Of a stretch of 46,979 bases of DNA, positions 26,420 through 34,748 are shown in pieces. The stretch comes from Rhizonema sp. PD37 (GTDB lineage Bacteria > Cyanobacteriota > Cyanobacteriia > Cyanobacteriales > Nostocaceae): assembly GCA_029379215.1 (NCBI GenBank), contig JAQYWO010000032.1, positions 1 to 46,979 of the forward strand. Direction: 5' to 3'. A program made the position numbers and the translations under genes. How positions within the stretch are numbered: the first letter of the stretch is position 1; every line of letters starts with the position of its first letter. The notes under the pieces are model-generated. The model saw only the letters and a program-made list of their open reading frames with translations, was not told the origin of the DNA and ran no database searches.

Positions 26420-27172
26420 CTAACCGATCTTCCCGACTTCCTCTCTATCTATGACTTCGGGTTTTTCCGTTTCCTCTACTGTTTGTGATATTTCTCTTGG
26501 AGTTCGTTTGGAAAATCCCCAAGCTAAAATCAGAGAGATTGCAGCGATCATTGCCCACTCCGGAGGTACTAAAGTATCATTGACTACCTTTATAAAGAGT
26601 CTTAAGCCCACCAGTGCCACAGTGATATAACCAGCATCCTCTAAGTAGACAAATTCATCTAACCACCGGATAAATAAACCTGCCATAAAGCGCAAGGCAA
26701 TAATGCCAATGGTAGCGCCTGTTAGTACCAGCCACGTTTCATTAGAAACAGCGATCGCTGTCGTAACACTATCAAGAGAAAAAGCTAAATCTGTCAGTGC
26801 AATTACAGGTATAACTTGCCAAAGAGAATTATAACGGGAACTAGATTTTCCCTCTTCCTCGCTTTCTTTAGGCTTAAAATGTTGGAATACCAGCCACAGT
26901 AGGTAAGCGGCACCAAGTAACTCAAACTGCCATAACTGTTGCACCCAGGTAGCTGTCAGAAGTAACCCGATTCTCAAGACATAGGCAACTACCAAGCCAA
27001 TGTTAAGTGCCTGATTTTCGAGTTTTTCGTCTTCTAGCTCTTGGGCAATTGCTGCTAACGCGATTGCATTGTCAGCAGAAAGCACTGCCTCTAACAAGAT
27101 GAGGATGCCAAGGACGACAAGAGCTTCAACGCTGAAGTTAAAGTGTAGGTAGTCTGAAATTTGCTCAAGCAT
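26420..27172 (-). CDS. TerC family integral membrane protein
   Basis: 250 residues from the ATG at 27170-27172 (MLEQISDYLHFNFSVEALVV); a longer frame to 27217 adds residues unlike the family. It has seven predicted membrane helices. The family's charged intramembrane motifs are SADNAIALAAIA (near residue 32) and LAFSLDSVTTAIAVS (around 130), both carrying Asp residues typical of metal transport. TerC proteins export manganese or other cations; in plants and cyanobacteria a relative helps thylakoid assembly. The C-terminus is a short charged cytoplasmic tail. Confidence 0.9.
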   Translation of the reverse strand: MLEQISDYLHFNFSVEALVVLGILILLEAVLSADNAIALAAIAQELEDEKLENQALNIGLVVAYVLRIGLLLTATWVQQLWQFELLGAAYLLWLVFQHFKPKESEEEGKSSSRYNSLWQVIPVIALTDLAFSLDSVTTAIAVSNETWLVLTGATIGIIALRFMAGLFIRWLDEFVYLEDAGYITVALVGLRLFIKVVNDTLVPPEWAMIAAISLILAWGFSKRTPREISQTVEETEKPEVIDREEVGKIG

Positions 27173-27768
27173 TCCACGTTTCTCAAACGAAAATAAAAAA
27201 CTAGTAGTGAATAGCAATCTATATATAAAAGAACAACAAAATGCTACTTTATTAAGCTTATCACCCGATTCAAGTCCATTGAACTCAACAGCCTAACTAA
27301 GCTGAAATCTCTTTACTATCCCACCCTTATACCAGTTTTACATGAAGATGCACAAATCAGATCCCCCCAACCCTCCTTAAAAAGAGCTTTCAAGGGTAGG
27401 TTTTTAAAATTCTGTTTGTGATAGTGGTGGGGAAGGAACTGGTTGTTTGTAGTCAATTCGTATGGAATAACCACCTCGGTCGTAAATACCACTAACATAT
27501 AGATTGCAAATCTACAGTTATTACTATTATAAGTGTATAAATTGGTTTGTATTTAAATTTTTTACAGTTTTAATAGCCAGTATCCCTCTTGCCGCATCTG
27601 GGATAGTAGAAATTGCATTGTACACACTAGCTACCGAAAATAAACCCCGTTGCAGTTTAGGTGATAAGCCGAGCCATGAGTTCTTAAATCCTGAAATTGT
27701 GGAAGTTATCGTAAAAACTTGACAAACAGCGAGGTCACAATTAAATTTGGGTTTTATAGGTTTGCCCA
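27173..27768. other. 596-bp spacer with no firm gene
   Basis: Contains a repeat-like stretch (about 27357-27410, ccccccaaccctccttaaaa and aagggtaggttttt) resembling an interspersed pyrimidine/purine repeat of Nostocales. A 72-codon plus-strand frame (27504-27722) has one hydrophobic segment but no ribosome binding site and no family resemblance, so it is not called. Confidence 0.4.
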
Positions 27769-28227
27769 ATGAGTGACAAACAGGTTTATCACCAAAATAA
27801 TCGTAAATCCTTACTTACCATTGGAAGTATAACTATTGTTGTTAGCCTATTTCTTTGTTTAGTAGCGAGAATATTTCTGCCAACTTTAGCATCAGCTTTT
27901 ATTCTATTTATAATAATTGGCAGTTTTATAATCGGAATTGCAAATACTAAAATAGTCATTTCATCAGAAGGAATTGAGTTGCATCAATTCGGCTTTTGTA
28001 CTAGAACACCTTGGAGCAATGTAGCGAGGATAGCACCATTTCAATCAAGTAACATTTCAACACAAGCGATTTACTTCCATCAGCCTGCTAAACAATTCTT
28101 TAAAATACTTCTGTTTCAACCAGTTACTTCAATTAAAATGATTCCACTTTATCAATTTAGATTTGATGCAGAGAGTAAATTAGGAAGAGCTTTACGATTG
28201 TATAGACCTGATGTGTTTAATATTTGA
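27769..28227 (+). CDS. Hypothetical membrane protein with PH-like domain
   Basis: 152 residues. Two membrane helices (about 13-34 and 39-58) are followed by a beta-rich region (about 60-150: KIVISSEGIELHQFGFCTRTPWSNVARIAPF, then IPLYQFRF) with the look of a bacterial PH domain (the strand-turn-strand TPWSNVARI is typical). I do not recognise an exact family. The start is the ATG of MSDKQVYHQNN. It converges with recQ. Confidence 0.7.
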   Translation: MSDKQVYHQNNRKSLLTIGSITIVVSLFLCLVARIFLPTLASAFILFIIIGSFIIGIANTKIVISSEGIELHQFGFCTRTPWSNVARIAPFQSSNISTQAIYFHQPAKQFFKILLFQPVTSIKMIPLYQFRFDAESKLGRALRLYRPDVFNI

Positions 28228-28332
28228 GTCTTGAGAATCTCCAGTTGATTCTTATTTTTAGCGCTTGAACTGTAGATGAGTCATTTATTGAAATCCCCGC
28301 GCCTGAATTTATGGGGATTCTCTTTCTACTTT

Positions 28333-30492
28333 TTACTTTTTACGAGTTTGCCCCCGCCACTTTCCTCTTACTAAACGAATTTCGTCGTAACTGTAGCTTT
28401 CGCCAAGATATTCTTTAATTGGATTCAGAGAAATATCGCCAAGAGTGTCTAAAACCTGCCAAATTTTTTGCTGGCGTTCTAAGGGAATTAACTGATTTAA
28501 ATCTACTGGCTGATTTTTCTCAACTAAATCTGAAAGGTGACGGATAATTGTTGTTGGACGAATATTACGTTTTTGGGCAATTTCTTGAACATTAAAGCCT
28601 TGCTGATGTAACTGTAATGTATATAATTCTGTTTCTGAGGGTGAGTTGACAAAAGGCGTAGAATAATCTTCCAACGTTAGTAAACCTTGTTCAGTACGGT
28701 AGGCGCGGATTTCAGCGAGGAATTTGTCTCCATATTGGGCAAGTTTGTGGCTACCAACACCAGAAAGCTTACTAAATTCTACTTTTGTCTGAGGTTGTAC
28801 TTGGGCCATCAATTTGAGGGTAGAATCTTGAAATATTACGTAAGGTGGTACAGATTGTTCATCAGCAAGTTGTTTGCGAAGCGATCGCAACCTCTGCATG
28901 AGGACTTCCACTTCTGCTGCCTTCTCAGTCCCGTATTCCGGCGTAATCTTTTGTACTACGGGAACAGCAATCGATACAGTTCTCTGTCGCCGCATGACTT
29001 CCCAACTGAGGGCGTTAAGTCTCAGTACCGAATAACCATCATTTGTTTGTTCTACCAATCCTTGATGCAATAGCGATCGCCCCAGCATTCGCCACTCATC
29101 CAAACTTCTATCCTTGCCGATCCCATAGGTAGAAAGCTTGTGATGTTCGTTCTGATTGATTTTCTGATTTTTCGCTCCCCGCAACACATCAATAATGTGA
29201 AGCATTCCAAACCTTTCTTTACATCGTGCCACACAAGATAAAAACTTCATCGCTTCTATTGTCCAATCTTGCATTGGTTTGGGATGACGGCAATTGTCAC
29301 AGTTACCACAACTTCCTGGAAAACGTTCCCCGAAATAACCAATTTGAATTGTGCGACGGCAATCTGTTCCTTCCGCATAATCTATCATCTGCCGCAGTTG
29401 CTGTTTGGCAATCATCTGTTCTTGGGAATCAGATCTTTGATTGATGAGAAATTCTATTGTCTTAATATCACCGTAACCGAAAAAAAGCGTACACCGGGAA
29501 GGTTCTCCGTCCCTTCCTGCCCTTCCCGATTCCTGATAATAACTTTCTAAATTCCGAGATATATCATAGTGAATCACAAACCGCACATCGGGTTTATTAA
29601 TTCCCATACCAAAAGCAATCGTTGCTACCATAATTCGGACATCATCGCGAATAAACCGAGTCTGGTTTTTTGAGCGTTCTTCATCAGTTAATCCAGCATG
29701 ATAAGACAAGGCGGAAATCTTATCGTGTTCCAGTTTCAACGTGATTTCGTCAACTTTTTTACGTGTCAGGCAATAGATAATTCCCGAACCTTCATTTTCT
29801 CGGATAATTTCTAAGAGTTCGGCATAAGCAGACTTCGTCTTAGGACGAACTTCATAGTAAAGATTTGGGCGGTTGAAACTGGCAACGTGAACAGTTGGTT
29901 GCTTGAGAGCGAGTTGTTGGATAATATCATTGCGGACGCGATCAGTGGCTGTGGCGGTGAGGGCAAGAGTGGGGATATCCGGATAGCGTTTTCGTAGAGA
30001 TTTCAGTTGGCGATACTCCGGACGAAAGTCGTGTCCCCACTCAGACACACAGTGTGCTTCATCAATAGCAAAGGCAGAAATGCCCACTTGATGATGAACT
30101 AAATCGAGAAACGGCAGAAAGCGATCGCTCAGTAACCTTTCTGGGGCAACGTAAAGCAATTTCACCTTTCCATTGACAATCGCTTCTTCACGCGATCGCG
30201 TTTGATAAGGGTTAAGACTACTATTAAGAAATGTTGCAGCAATACCGTTATCTCGCAGTGCTTCTACTTGATCCTGCATCAAGGCAATCAACGGCGATAC
30301 TACAATACTGATACCTTTCTTCAGCAATGCTGGTAGTTGAAAGCACAACGATTTTCCCCCTCCCGTCGGCATCACAACCAGTAAATCCCGATTTTGCAGC
30401 GCACCTTCTATAATTTGCCGTTGTCCTGGGCGGAAGTTGTCGTAGCCAAAGTAATATTTTAGTGCTTGTTCTAAATTAGAATACTGAGCCAT
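28333..30492 (-). CDS. recQ: ATP-dependent DNA helicase RecQ
   Basis: 719 residues from ATG 30492 (MAQYSNLEQALKYYFGY); an ATG ten codons earlier (30522) is also possible. Helicase motifs are present: MPTGGGKS (Walker A), IDEAHCVSEWGHDFRPEY (DEAH), LTATAT, then the motif IV-VI region VATIAFGMGINKPDVR and ESGRAGRDG. The RQC zinc-finger cysteines follow (CRR...CGNCDNC), then an HRDC domain (about 525-600) and an extra C-terminal HTH-like domain (about 620-710). It is a 3'-5' helicase for recombination and stalled-fork repair. The extra C-terminal domain occurs in several bacterial RecQs. Confidence 0.95.
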   Translation of the reverse strand: MAQYSNLEQALKYYFGYDNFRPGQRQIIEGALQNRDLLVVMPTGGGKSLCFQLPALLKKGISIVVSPLIALMQDQVEALRDNGIAATFLNSSLNPYQTRSREEAIVNGKVKLLYVAPERLLSDRFLPFLDLVHHQVGISAFAIDEAHCVSEWGHDFRPEYRQLKSLRKRYPDIPTLALTATATDRVRNDIIQQLALKQPTVHVASFNRPNLYYEVRPKTKSAYAELLEIIRENEGSGIIYCLTRKKVDEITLKLEHDKISALSYHAGLTDEERSKNQTRFIRDDVRIMVATIAFGMGINKPDVRFVIHYDISRNLESYYQESGRAGRDGEPSRCTLFFGYGDIKTIEFLINQRSDSQEQMIAKQQLRQMIDYAEGTDCRRTIQIGYFGERFPGSCGNCDNCRHPKPMQDWTIEAMKFLSCVARCKERFGMLHIIDVLRGAKNQKINQNEHHKLSTYGIGKDRSLDEWRMLGRSLLHQGLVEQTNDGYSVLRLNALSWEVMRRQRTVSIAVPVVQKITPEYGTEKAAEVEVLMQRLRSLRKQLADEQSVPPYVIFQDSTLKLMAQVQPQTKVEFSKLSGVGSHKLAQYGDKFLAEIRAYRTEQGLLTLEDYSTPFVNSPSETELYTLQLHQQGFNVQEIAQKRNIRPTTIIRHLSDLVEKNQPVDLNQLIPLERQQKIWQVLDTLGDISLNPIKEYLGESYSYDEIRLVRGKWRGQTRKK

Positions 30493-30930
30493 AGGTGACT
30501 GTTTGACTTTGGAGGCATACAAGCCCTGTCCTAAATCATAACCAATACTAGGCTAGAGCGGGAGTCAGCTTACCGTTTAAATTTATTCAACTGGTACATG
30601 CACTGATTGTTTTAAGAACTTTTCCCTGAGGATTGATCTCGAAAGCTAAATCCGAACGGTAAAAACACACATCAAATTCTGCAAAAAATATAAGCGCCCG
30701 AGTATTAAAGGGGTTTCTCTAGATTCTGTCCCTTGCAAATGCAAGAAGGATAGGTGAAAACTCATCCACTAAAGCTGACACTACCAAGCCGCGTGCTTGT
30801 AAACCAGCCAGATTTCCACTCAGAGTGACTGGAGTCTTTTGTTCTTCCCAAACTGTGCCTAGTTGCAAACAAATATTATAAAGAGACTTTTAAAGGTCGG
30901 ACTGCCAAACAAAAAGCGCAGCTTAACACT
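30493..30930. other. 438-bp region upstream of recQ with a decayed frame
   Basis: Holds the minus-strand decayed reading frame at 30587-30892 and, at its right end, the in-frame but startless upstream part of the BrnA-like gene. Otherwise no signal. Confidence 0.4.
30587..30892 (-). pseudogene. Decayed open frame of unknown family
   Basis: Reading the minus strand, one frame reads SLYNICLQLGTVWEEQKTPV, TLSGNLAGLQARGLVV and SALVDEFSPILLAFARDRI, meets TAG at 30719-30721, and continues in the same frame for about 43 more codons to a TGA at 30587-30589. The residue pattern looks protein-like, and the single stop suggests a decayed gene. No start is visible, and the right end overlaps antisense to the BrnA-like frame. 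I do not recognise the family. Confidence 0.35.
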
Positions 30931-31158
30931 TTGACAGATCTGCCGGACAAAGAGATCGATACAGACGATATTCCCGAAGTCGAGGACTGGATTGGTGCCA
31001 AGCGTGGTCTATTTTACCGTCCGGTGAAGCAGCAGATTACATTACGGCTTGATGCCGATCTTATAGACTGGTTCAAGAGAAATCATCCGGAAGATGAAGG
31101 CTACCAAACTAGCATAAACCGCGTTCTTCGAGAATATGTAAAACACCATCACTCGTAA
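30931..31158 (+). CDS. BrnA-type antitoxin, no partner and no clear start
   Basis: The frame encodes IDTDDIPEVEDWIGAKRGLF, YRPVKQQITLRLDADLIDWF and a final INRVLREYVKHH, the RHH/BrnA antitoxin signature. The only start codon is TTG 30931, without a ribosome binding site; the coding pattern appears to continue upstream (YYKETFKGRTAKQKAQLNTL, 30874-30933) but no ATG, GTG or TTG is there before a TGA at 30826. No BrnT toxin is adjacent. It is probably a 5'-truncated or decayed antitoxin; function as an orphan DNA-binding RHH protein is possible. Confidence 0.6.
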   Translation: MTDLPDKEIDTDDIPEVEDWIGAKRGLFYRPVKQQITLRLDADLIDWFKRNHPEDEGYQTSINRVLREYVKHHHS

Positions 31159-31189
31159 GCATCACGTTACGGTTCAATACCTAGAATGG

Positions 31190-31390
31190 TCATAAGAGGT
31201 TTTCGATATCCCTCGCACCATGAAGAACGCGGATGACTTCAATGCCATCGTTTAAGGGACGATGAAAGTATCAGCTTTTGGTCGATCATCTCAAGAACGC
31301 GATCACAGCAGTTTCTTCATTCCGGGCAATATACTGCCAAATATCAGCGAGATCGGCTCGTGCCTGGAGGATTTCCTGGATGCGTCCCAT
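31190..31390 (-). pseudogene. Broken ParE/RelE-family toxin
   Basis: On the minus strand, ATG at 31388-31390 begins MGRIQEILQARADLADIWQY then IARNEETAVIAFLR and a stop. One base out of frame it continues MIDQKL. In another frame near the end the typical ParE tail HRPLNDGIEVIRVLHGARDI runs to a TGA at 31190-31192. The central third of the family (the PEMGRPREEL region) is deleted. A frameshift and a deletion make it inactive. No antitoxin gene is seen beside it. Confidence 0.7.
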
Positions 31391-31442
31391 GCCTTAGAGA
31401 TTGAACGATCTTTTAATACCGATTCAACCCATGCCTAAAAGT

Positions 31443-31862
31443 TTATGCTCCCGGCATGATGACTGGAATAGGTTGATTCTTGTGCTTTCGATAGATCAAG
31501 AAGTCGCTGTCTAGGGTTAAGACAAAGCTTCCTGGATAGCGCTCTGCCATTCGTACCAGACTTGCATCAGCCAAGGAGATAGGAACAGAAATATATCGGG
31601 TTAATAGCTCAGTAATTGACTCAACTTCTTCATTGAGGTGAAAAGTAACCAAAATTTGCTGACTTTTGAGTAATTCAACTAAAGTTTCTCGCCCATTGCT
31701 CACACGTTGCAATAAGAACCATGCTTCTGAAATAACTGCTTCACAAGAAAGTAATGGAGGTTGGATTGTGGCAAGTTCTGTCGTTACCCAAGAGTGATAA
31801 TGATCACGGCGATCAATGAAAGCTATCAAGGGACCAGTGTCAAGGAGGATTTGCAGACGCAT
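31443..31862 (-). CDS. PIN-domain toxin (VapC-like)
   Basis: 139 residues. The PIN-domain acidic site is complete: D8 in LLDTGPLIAF, E46 in VISEAWFL, D99 in LADASLVRMAE and D118/D120 in LTLDSDF. VapC proteins are Mg-dependent RNases that cleave tRNA or rRNA when freed from their antitoxin. Its ATG overlaps the antitoxin stop by one base (TAATG at 31860-31864), so the pair is translationally coupled. The gene looks intact, unlike its neighbours. Confidence 0.88.
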   Translation of the reverse strand: MRLQILLDTGPLIAFIDRRDHYHSWVTTELATIQPPLLSCEAVISEAWFLLQRVSNGRETLVELLKSQQILVTFHLNEEVESITELLTRYISVPISLADASLVRMAERYPGSFVLTLDSDFLIYRKHKNQPIPVIMPGA

Positions 31863-32095
31863 TAAGCACCATATCCTTCCATGTACTCAGGATTAGTAGA
31901 AAGATCTCCCGGACCTGAGCCTGCACCGATATAAGCTTGGGCTGTTTCTAGAAAGGATTGAGCTGGTTGCACGTTCGGGGAAGGCAGTCTTTGCCGCTTA
32001 CTCGTGAGAAACTCTGCAAAGTCCAGAACCTCTTGTTGTTCACTAGGAGACAATCTCTGGAGTGTTTCAATGACTTGCTGTTGAATAGGCTGCAT
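31862..32095 (-). CDS. Antitoxin of the PIN-domain pair (DUF2281/VapB-like)
   Basis: 77 residues. The N-terminal helical part IETLQRLSPSEQQEVLDFAEFLTSK is the signature of short cyanobacterial antitoxins (DUF2281-like). The C-terminus, ending NPEYMEGYGA, is flexible and probably threads into the toxin. It overlaps the toxin start by one base. Such antitoxins usually repress their own operon; no operator was identified. Confidence 0.8.
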   Translation of the reverse strand: MQPIQQQVIETLQRLSPSEQQEVLDFAEFLTSKRQRLPSPNVQPAQSFLETAQAYIGAGSGPGDLSTNPEYMEGYGA

Positions 32096-32203
32096 AGAGG
32101 AAATTTTCGTCTGGTATTAAAATTAATTATAAGAATATCCGTTGTAAACCTCTACGCTTGCTCCAAGAAAGTTCAAGTCTTTTTCAAAGAATAGATATTG
32201 CCA

Positions 32204-32700
32204 TTAGAAACTATCAAGTTTATTCCGAAGTAATACTTGTAATATCTCTCTTTGCTCTTTCAATAGAGTTTGCTGTAGTGTGACTAAAATTGTTAATTGA
32301 GTTAGCAACAAAACTAAATTTTGGTATCGTTTTAGTAGACGAGTTTCTTCTATTTGGCGACGGCGTTGAAGACGATAGGCAATTAACGGTGAGCGATTCA
32401 GTCGTAACCGTTTGCAAGTAAATTCTCCTGTCGTAGTCAGAGCCAGCAACTACCCATCCTCTAACTCAATAAAATGTTTATTGCAGTTTTCAGAGCGAGG
32501 ATTCCATGTTTTTGGTAAAGACTCATCCATACTCCAGTAATCTTGCTTATATTGATTACAACAAGCACAACAATAAATTAGGTTTTCTAAATTGTCATAA
32601 CCTCCTCTTGACTAGGGTTGGTACTGATCGACTGTTAAAGTTCCTCCCACGTCAGTTTCTCTCACCCCACAAAATTCGCAGGCATAGTTTGCTCGTTACT
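32204..32700 (-). pseudogene. HNH endonuclease with three in-frame stops
   Basis: A single minus-strand frame reads RANYACEFCGVRETDVGGTL then TVDQYQP, stop, SRGGYDNLENLIYCCACCNQ, YKQDYWSMDESLPKTWNPRS, NKHFIELEDG, stop, LLALTTTGEFTCKRLRLNRS and a coiled-coil-like tail to 32204. This is the zinc-cysteine HNH family, but the catalytic DH is DQ. Stops are TAA before RANY and TAG at the two places shown. Frame is otherwise preserved, so the decay is recent or caused by substitutions only. Confidence 0.75.
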
Positions 32701-32704
32701 GATC

Positions 32705-32901
32705 TCTGAATTCTGGCTGTACAACGGTAAAATCCTGAAGGTTTACAGACTCAATGGCAAGCAATATTCCGAGGTTGATTTTAGTCCTACCTTTCCCTCT
32801 ATACCAGTGGAAGAAATTCCCCAATTTATTCAAGCTGTTAAAAAGAATGGGGAAATAGCAACTAATAAGAGTTTCCGTGCTTTGGTTAGAAGCTTAATAT
32901 G
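32705..32901 (+). pseudogene. C-terminal fragment of a Uma2-family nuclease (DUF820)
   Basis: The plus-strand frame reads EFWLYNGKILKVYRLNGKQY, SEVDFSPTFPSIPVEEIPQF and a tail SFRALVRSLI to TGA (32899-32901). The WLY...VYRL and FSPTFP motifs are those of the Uma2 C-terminus, but the catalytic N-terminal two thirds are absent; the HNH pseudogene abuts it on the other strand. It is a remnant with no independent start. Confidence 0.65.
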
Positions 32902-33165
32902 AGTGATTACTTCAATGCTACGCCATACCTTCTGCTGCATCTCCCTCCCCTAAGAACGGCAAGTATGAGTCGCTGGTTTGATAGCTGTGACAGTAATGAT
33001 GAGTTCATAACAGCGATCGCGGCGATCTAATTCGTGTTTGTGAAAACCTCTGTATGAATCAATTGTAAGGGCGAACAGCTTGCCCCTACATCGGTATCTG
33101 TGGTGTTTTCCCCTTGTGATCATCACTGTTTCATGAGAAGAGCAATCGCATTTTCCACCTGCACT

Positions 33166-34245
33166 CTAAGTGCTTTTTTTCATCAAACTCACCAACGCTT
33201 CGATCAACGTCTGGTTTTGTTCATCAGTGCCTACCGTAATCCGCAGCTTATCCTCTAAACCAGGTTGCTTAAAGTAGCGCACCAAGATTCCTCGTTCTTT
33301 CAATGCCAAAGAAAGAGACTCAGCATTTCCCTGTGGAGAAGTTGCTAAAACGAAGTTACCTTGAGAATCAAGCACTTTCCATCCCAGATTCTTCAAATCT
33401 ACCGTTAGCTTCGCCCGAGAAATTTTCACTTTGTCGGCACAAGCATTCTTGTAGGCTTGATCCCGCATTGCTGCTGTACCCACAGCTATAGCGATCGCAT
33501 CAATGTTGTAACTATCTTTCACCTTAAATAAGCCTGCCAGGAGTTTTGGATTTGCAATCCCGAAGCCCATCCGCAAACCTGCCAAAGAATACCCTTTTGA
33601 CATAGTACGCAAAACAATTACGTTCTCGAATTCTTGTACCAACGGTAAAGCTGTATACTCAGCAAAGTCAGCATATGCCTCGTCAATCGCCACAATTCCG
33701 GATACTCGCTGTGCCAATTCCCGTAAATCGTCCAAAGGTACCGAGTGTCCGGAGGGGCTGTTCGGAGAGGCAATAAACGTAATTGCTCCATTTGCGGCAA
33801 CGAGTTCCTCAATCGGTAACTGAAAGTTGCCATAAGGAACTTCAACTACGGATGCAGGTTGCATGGCTGCTAAAGTTCGATACAGTACATAGGTAGGCAT
33901 GGGATACACGACTTTGCGTAGGCTTAGCCCGCCGCAGGCATCGCGCTCCTCCGCACAGGATCGGATCAGCACATTCAGTATCTCATCGCTTCCATTACCC
34001 ACAATGACCCAATTCGCCGGTACTCCCAACGCATCGCTGACTGCCTGACAAAACTCTTTCGCAAATGGATCGGGGTAGCGGCGCAGCCACTCACTATCTA
34101 CTGAACGTAGTACTGCCATTGCCTTGGGAGAAGGCGGATAGGGATTCTCATTTGTGTTGAGTTTGATAATTTTTGTTCCTGGTTTGGGTTGTTCACCAGG
34201 AATGTAGCCAGTCATGGCATCAATGGCAGGACGGAAGTAGCTCAT
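33166..34245 (-). CDS. hisC: Histidinol-phosphate aminotransferase, with repeat-derived insert
   Basis: 359 residues from ATG 34243-34245 (MSYFRPAIDAMTGYIPGEQ); the frame's first ATG three codons earlier is less typical. Family landmarks are LNTNENPYPPSP, VGNGSDEILNVL, PMPTYVLY, ASPNSPSGHSV, IDEAYADFAEY, the PLP lysine in RTMSKGYSLAGLRMGFG, and the C-terminal LRITVGTDEQNQ. It transfers an amino group from glutamate to imidazole-acetol phosphate in histidine synthesis. Between CAEE and KVVYPMPTYV lie extra residues RDACGGLSLR, translated from an interspersed repeat (33916-33946) rather than the short loop normal for the family. The catalytic residues are unaffected. Confidence 0.94.
   Translation of the reverse strand: MSYFRPAIDAMTGYIPGEQPKPGTKIIKLNTNENPYPPSPKAMAVLRSVDSEWLRRYPDPFAKEFCQAVSDALGVPANWVIVGNGSDEILNVLIRSCAEERDACGGLSLRKVVYPMPTYVLYRTLAAMQPASVVEVPYGNFQLPIEELVAANGAITFIASPNSPSGHSVPLDDLRELAQRVSGIVAIDEAYADFAEYTALPLVQEFENVIVLRTMSKGYSLAGLRMGFGIANPKLLAGLFKVKDSYNIDAIAIAVGTAAMRDQAYKNACADKVKISRAKLTVDLKNLGWKVLDSQGNFVLATSPQGNAESLSLALKERGILVRYFKQPGLEDKLRITVGTDEQNQTLIEALVSLMKKST
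33916..33946 (-). repeat. Short GC-rich interspersed repeat inside hisC
   Basis: On the minus strand the sequence runs gcgcgatgcctgcggcgggc then taagcctacgc, a form known to me as a very common dispersed repeat in Nostocales. It is much richer in G and C than the surrounding gene. It keeps the hisC frame open. Confidence 0.65.
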
Positions 34246-34273
34246 ATTCAGCATTCAGCTATTAGGAATCAGC

Positions 34274-34291
34274 GAGTGATTATCATCACTC
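34274..34291. promoter_or_regulatory. Palindrome between divergent genes
   Basis: gagtgat (34274-34280), tatc, atcactc (34285-34291): a perfect 7-bp palindrome with a 4-base spacer in the 124-bp divergent spacer between hisC and the DUF427 gene. It is a candidate regulator-binding site, but no regulator is known and chance is possible. Confidence 0.3.
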
Positions 34292-34369
34292 AGGTATGGT
34301 AGAAAAATTTCCTGTGAAGTCGAGAGAGTGTCAAAATGTTATTGTAAAGTTTATTCACATTTGTCATTT

Positions 34370-34654
34370 ATGCCAAAAGCAATCTGGAAGGGCACCACTT
34401 TAGCCGAAAGTGATAATACAGTAGTTGTGGAAAACAACCATTACTTTCCTGCTGAATCTATTAACAAGCAGTACTTTAAGGACAGTAACACCCATACGAG
34501 TTGTCCTTGGAAAGGTCTCGCCAATTATTACAATATTGAAGTTAACGGAGAAGTCAACAAAGATGCTGCTTGGTATTATCCCAGCGCCAAGGAAAAAGCA
34601 AAGCAAATTGAAGGCTATGTAGCTTTCTGGAAAGGAGTAAAGGTCGAATCTTAG
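34370..34654 (+). CDS. DUF427 domain protein
   Basis: 94 residues from the ATG at 34370 (MPKAIWKGTTLAESDNTVVVENNHYFP). The DUF427 signature is clear: a small beta barrel with YFP, TSCPWKG, ANYYNIEVNG and AAWYYPSAKEKA near the end. The family is widespread, and its function is not established; the conserved Cys-Pro-Trp-Lys-Gly loop suggests a ligand-binding site. The gene is divergent from hisC. Confidence 0.9.
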   Translation: MPKAIWKGTTLAESDNTVVVENNHYFPAESINKQYFKDSNTHTSCPWKGLANYYNIEVNGEVNKDAAWYYPSAKEKAKQIEGYVAFWKGVKVES

Positions 34655-34748
34655 TCAGCCGTCCTTACGAAAAATTTCCGGGAATTAGGTAATGGTAATT
34701 GGGGTTTAATCATTGTTCTTTCTTTCTATTCCCCATTACCATTACCTC

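Noticed and set aside
27504..27722. 72-codon plus-strand frame with a hydrophobic segment upstream of the PH-like gene
   Set aside because: No ribosome binding site, tyrosine-rich start and no family pattern; likely chance.
28687..29550. Several plus-strand frames antisense to recQ
   Set aside because: They mirror the codons of recQ and contain no known motif.
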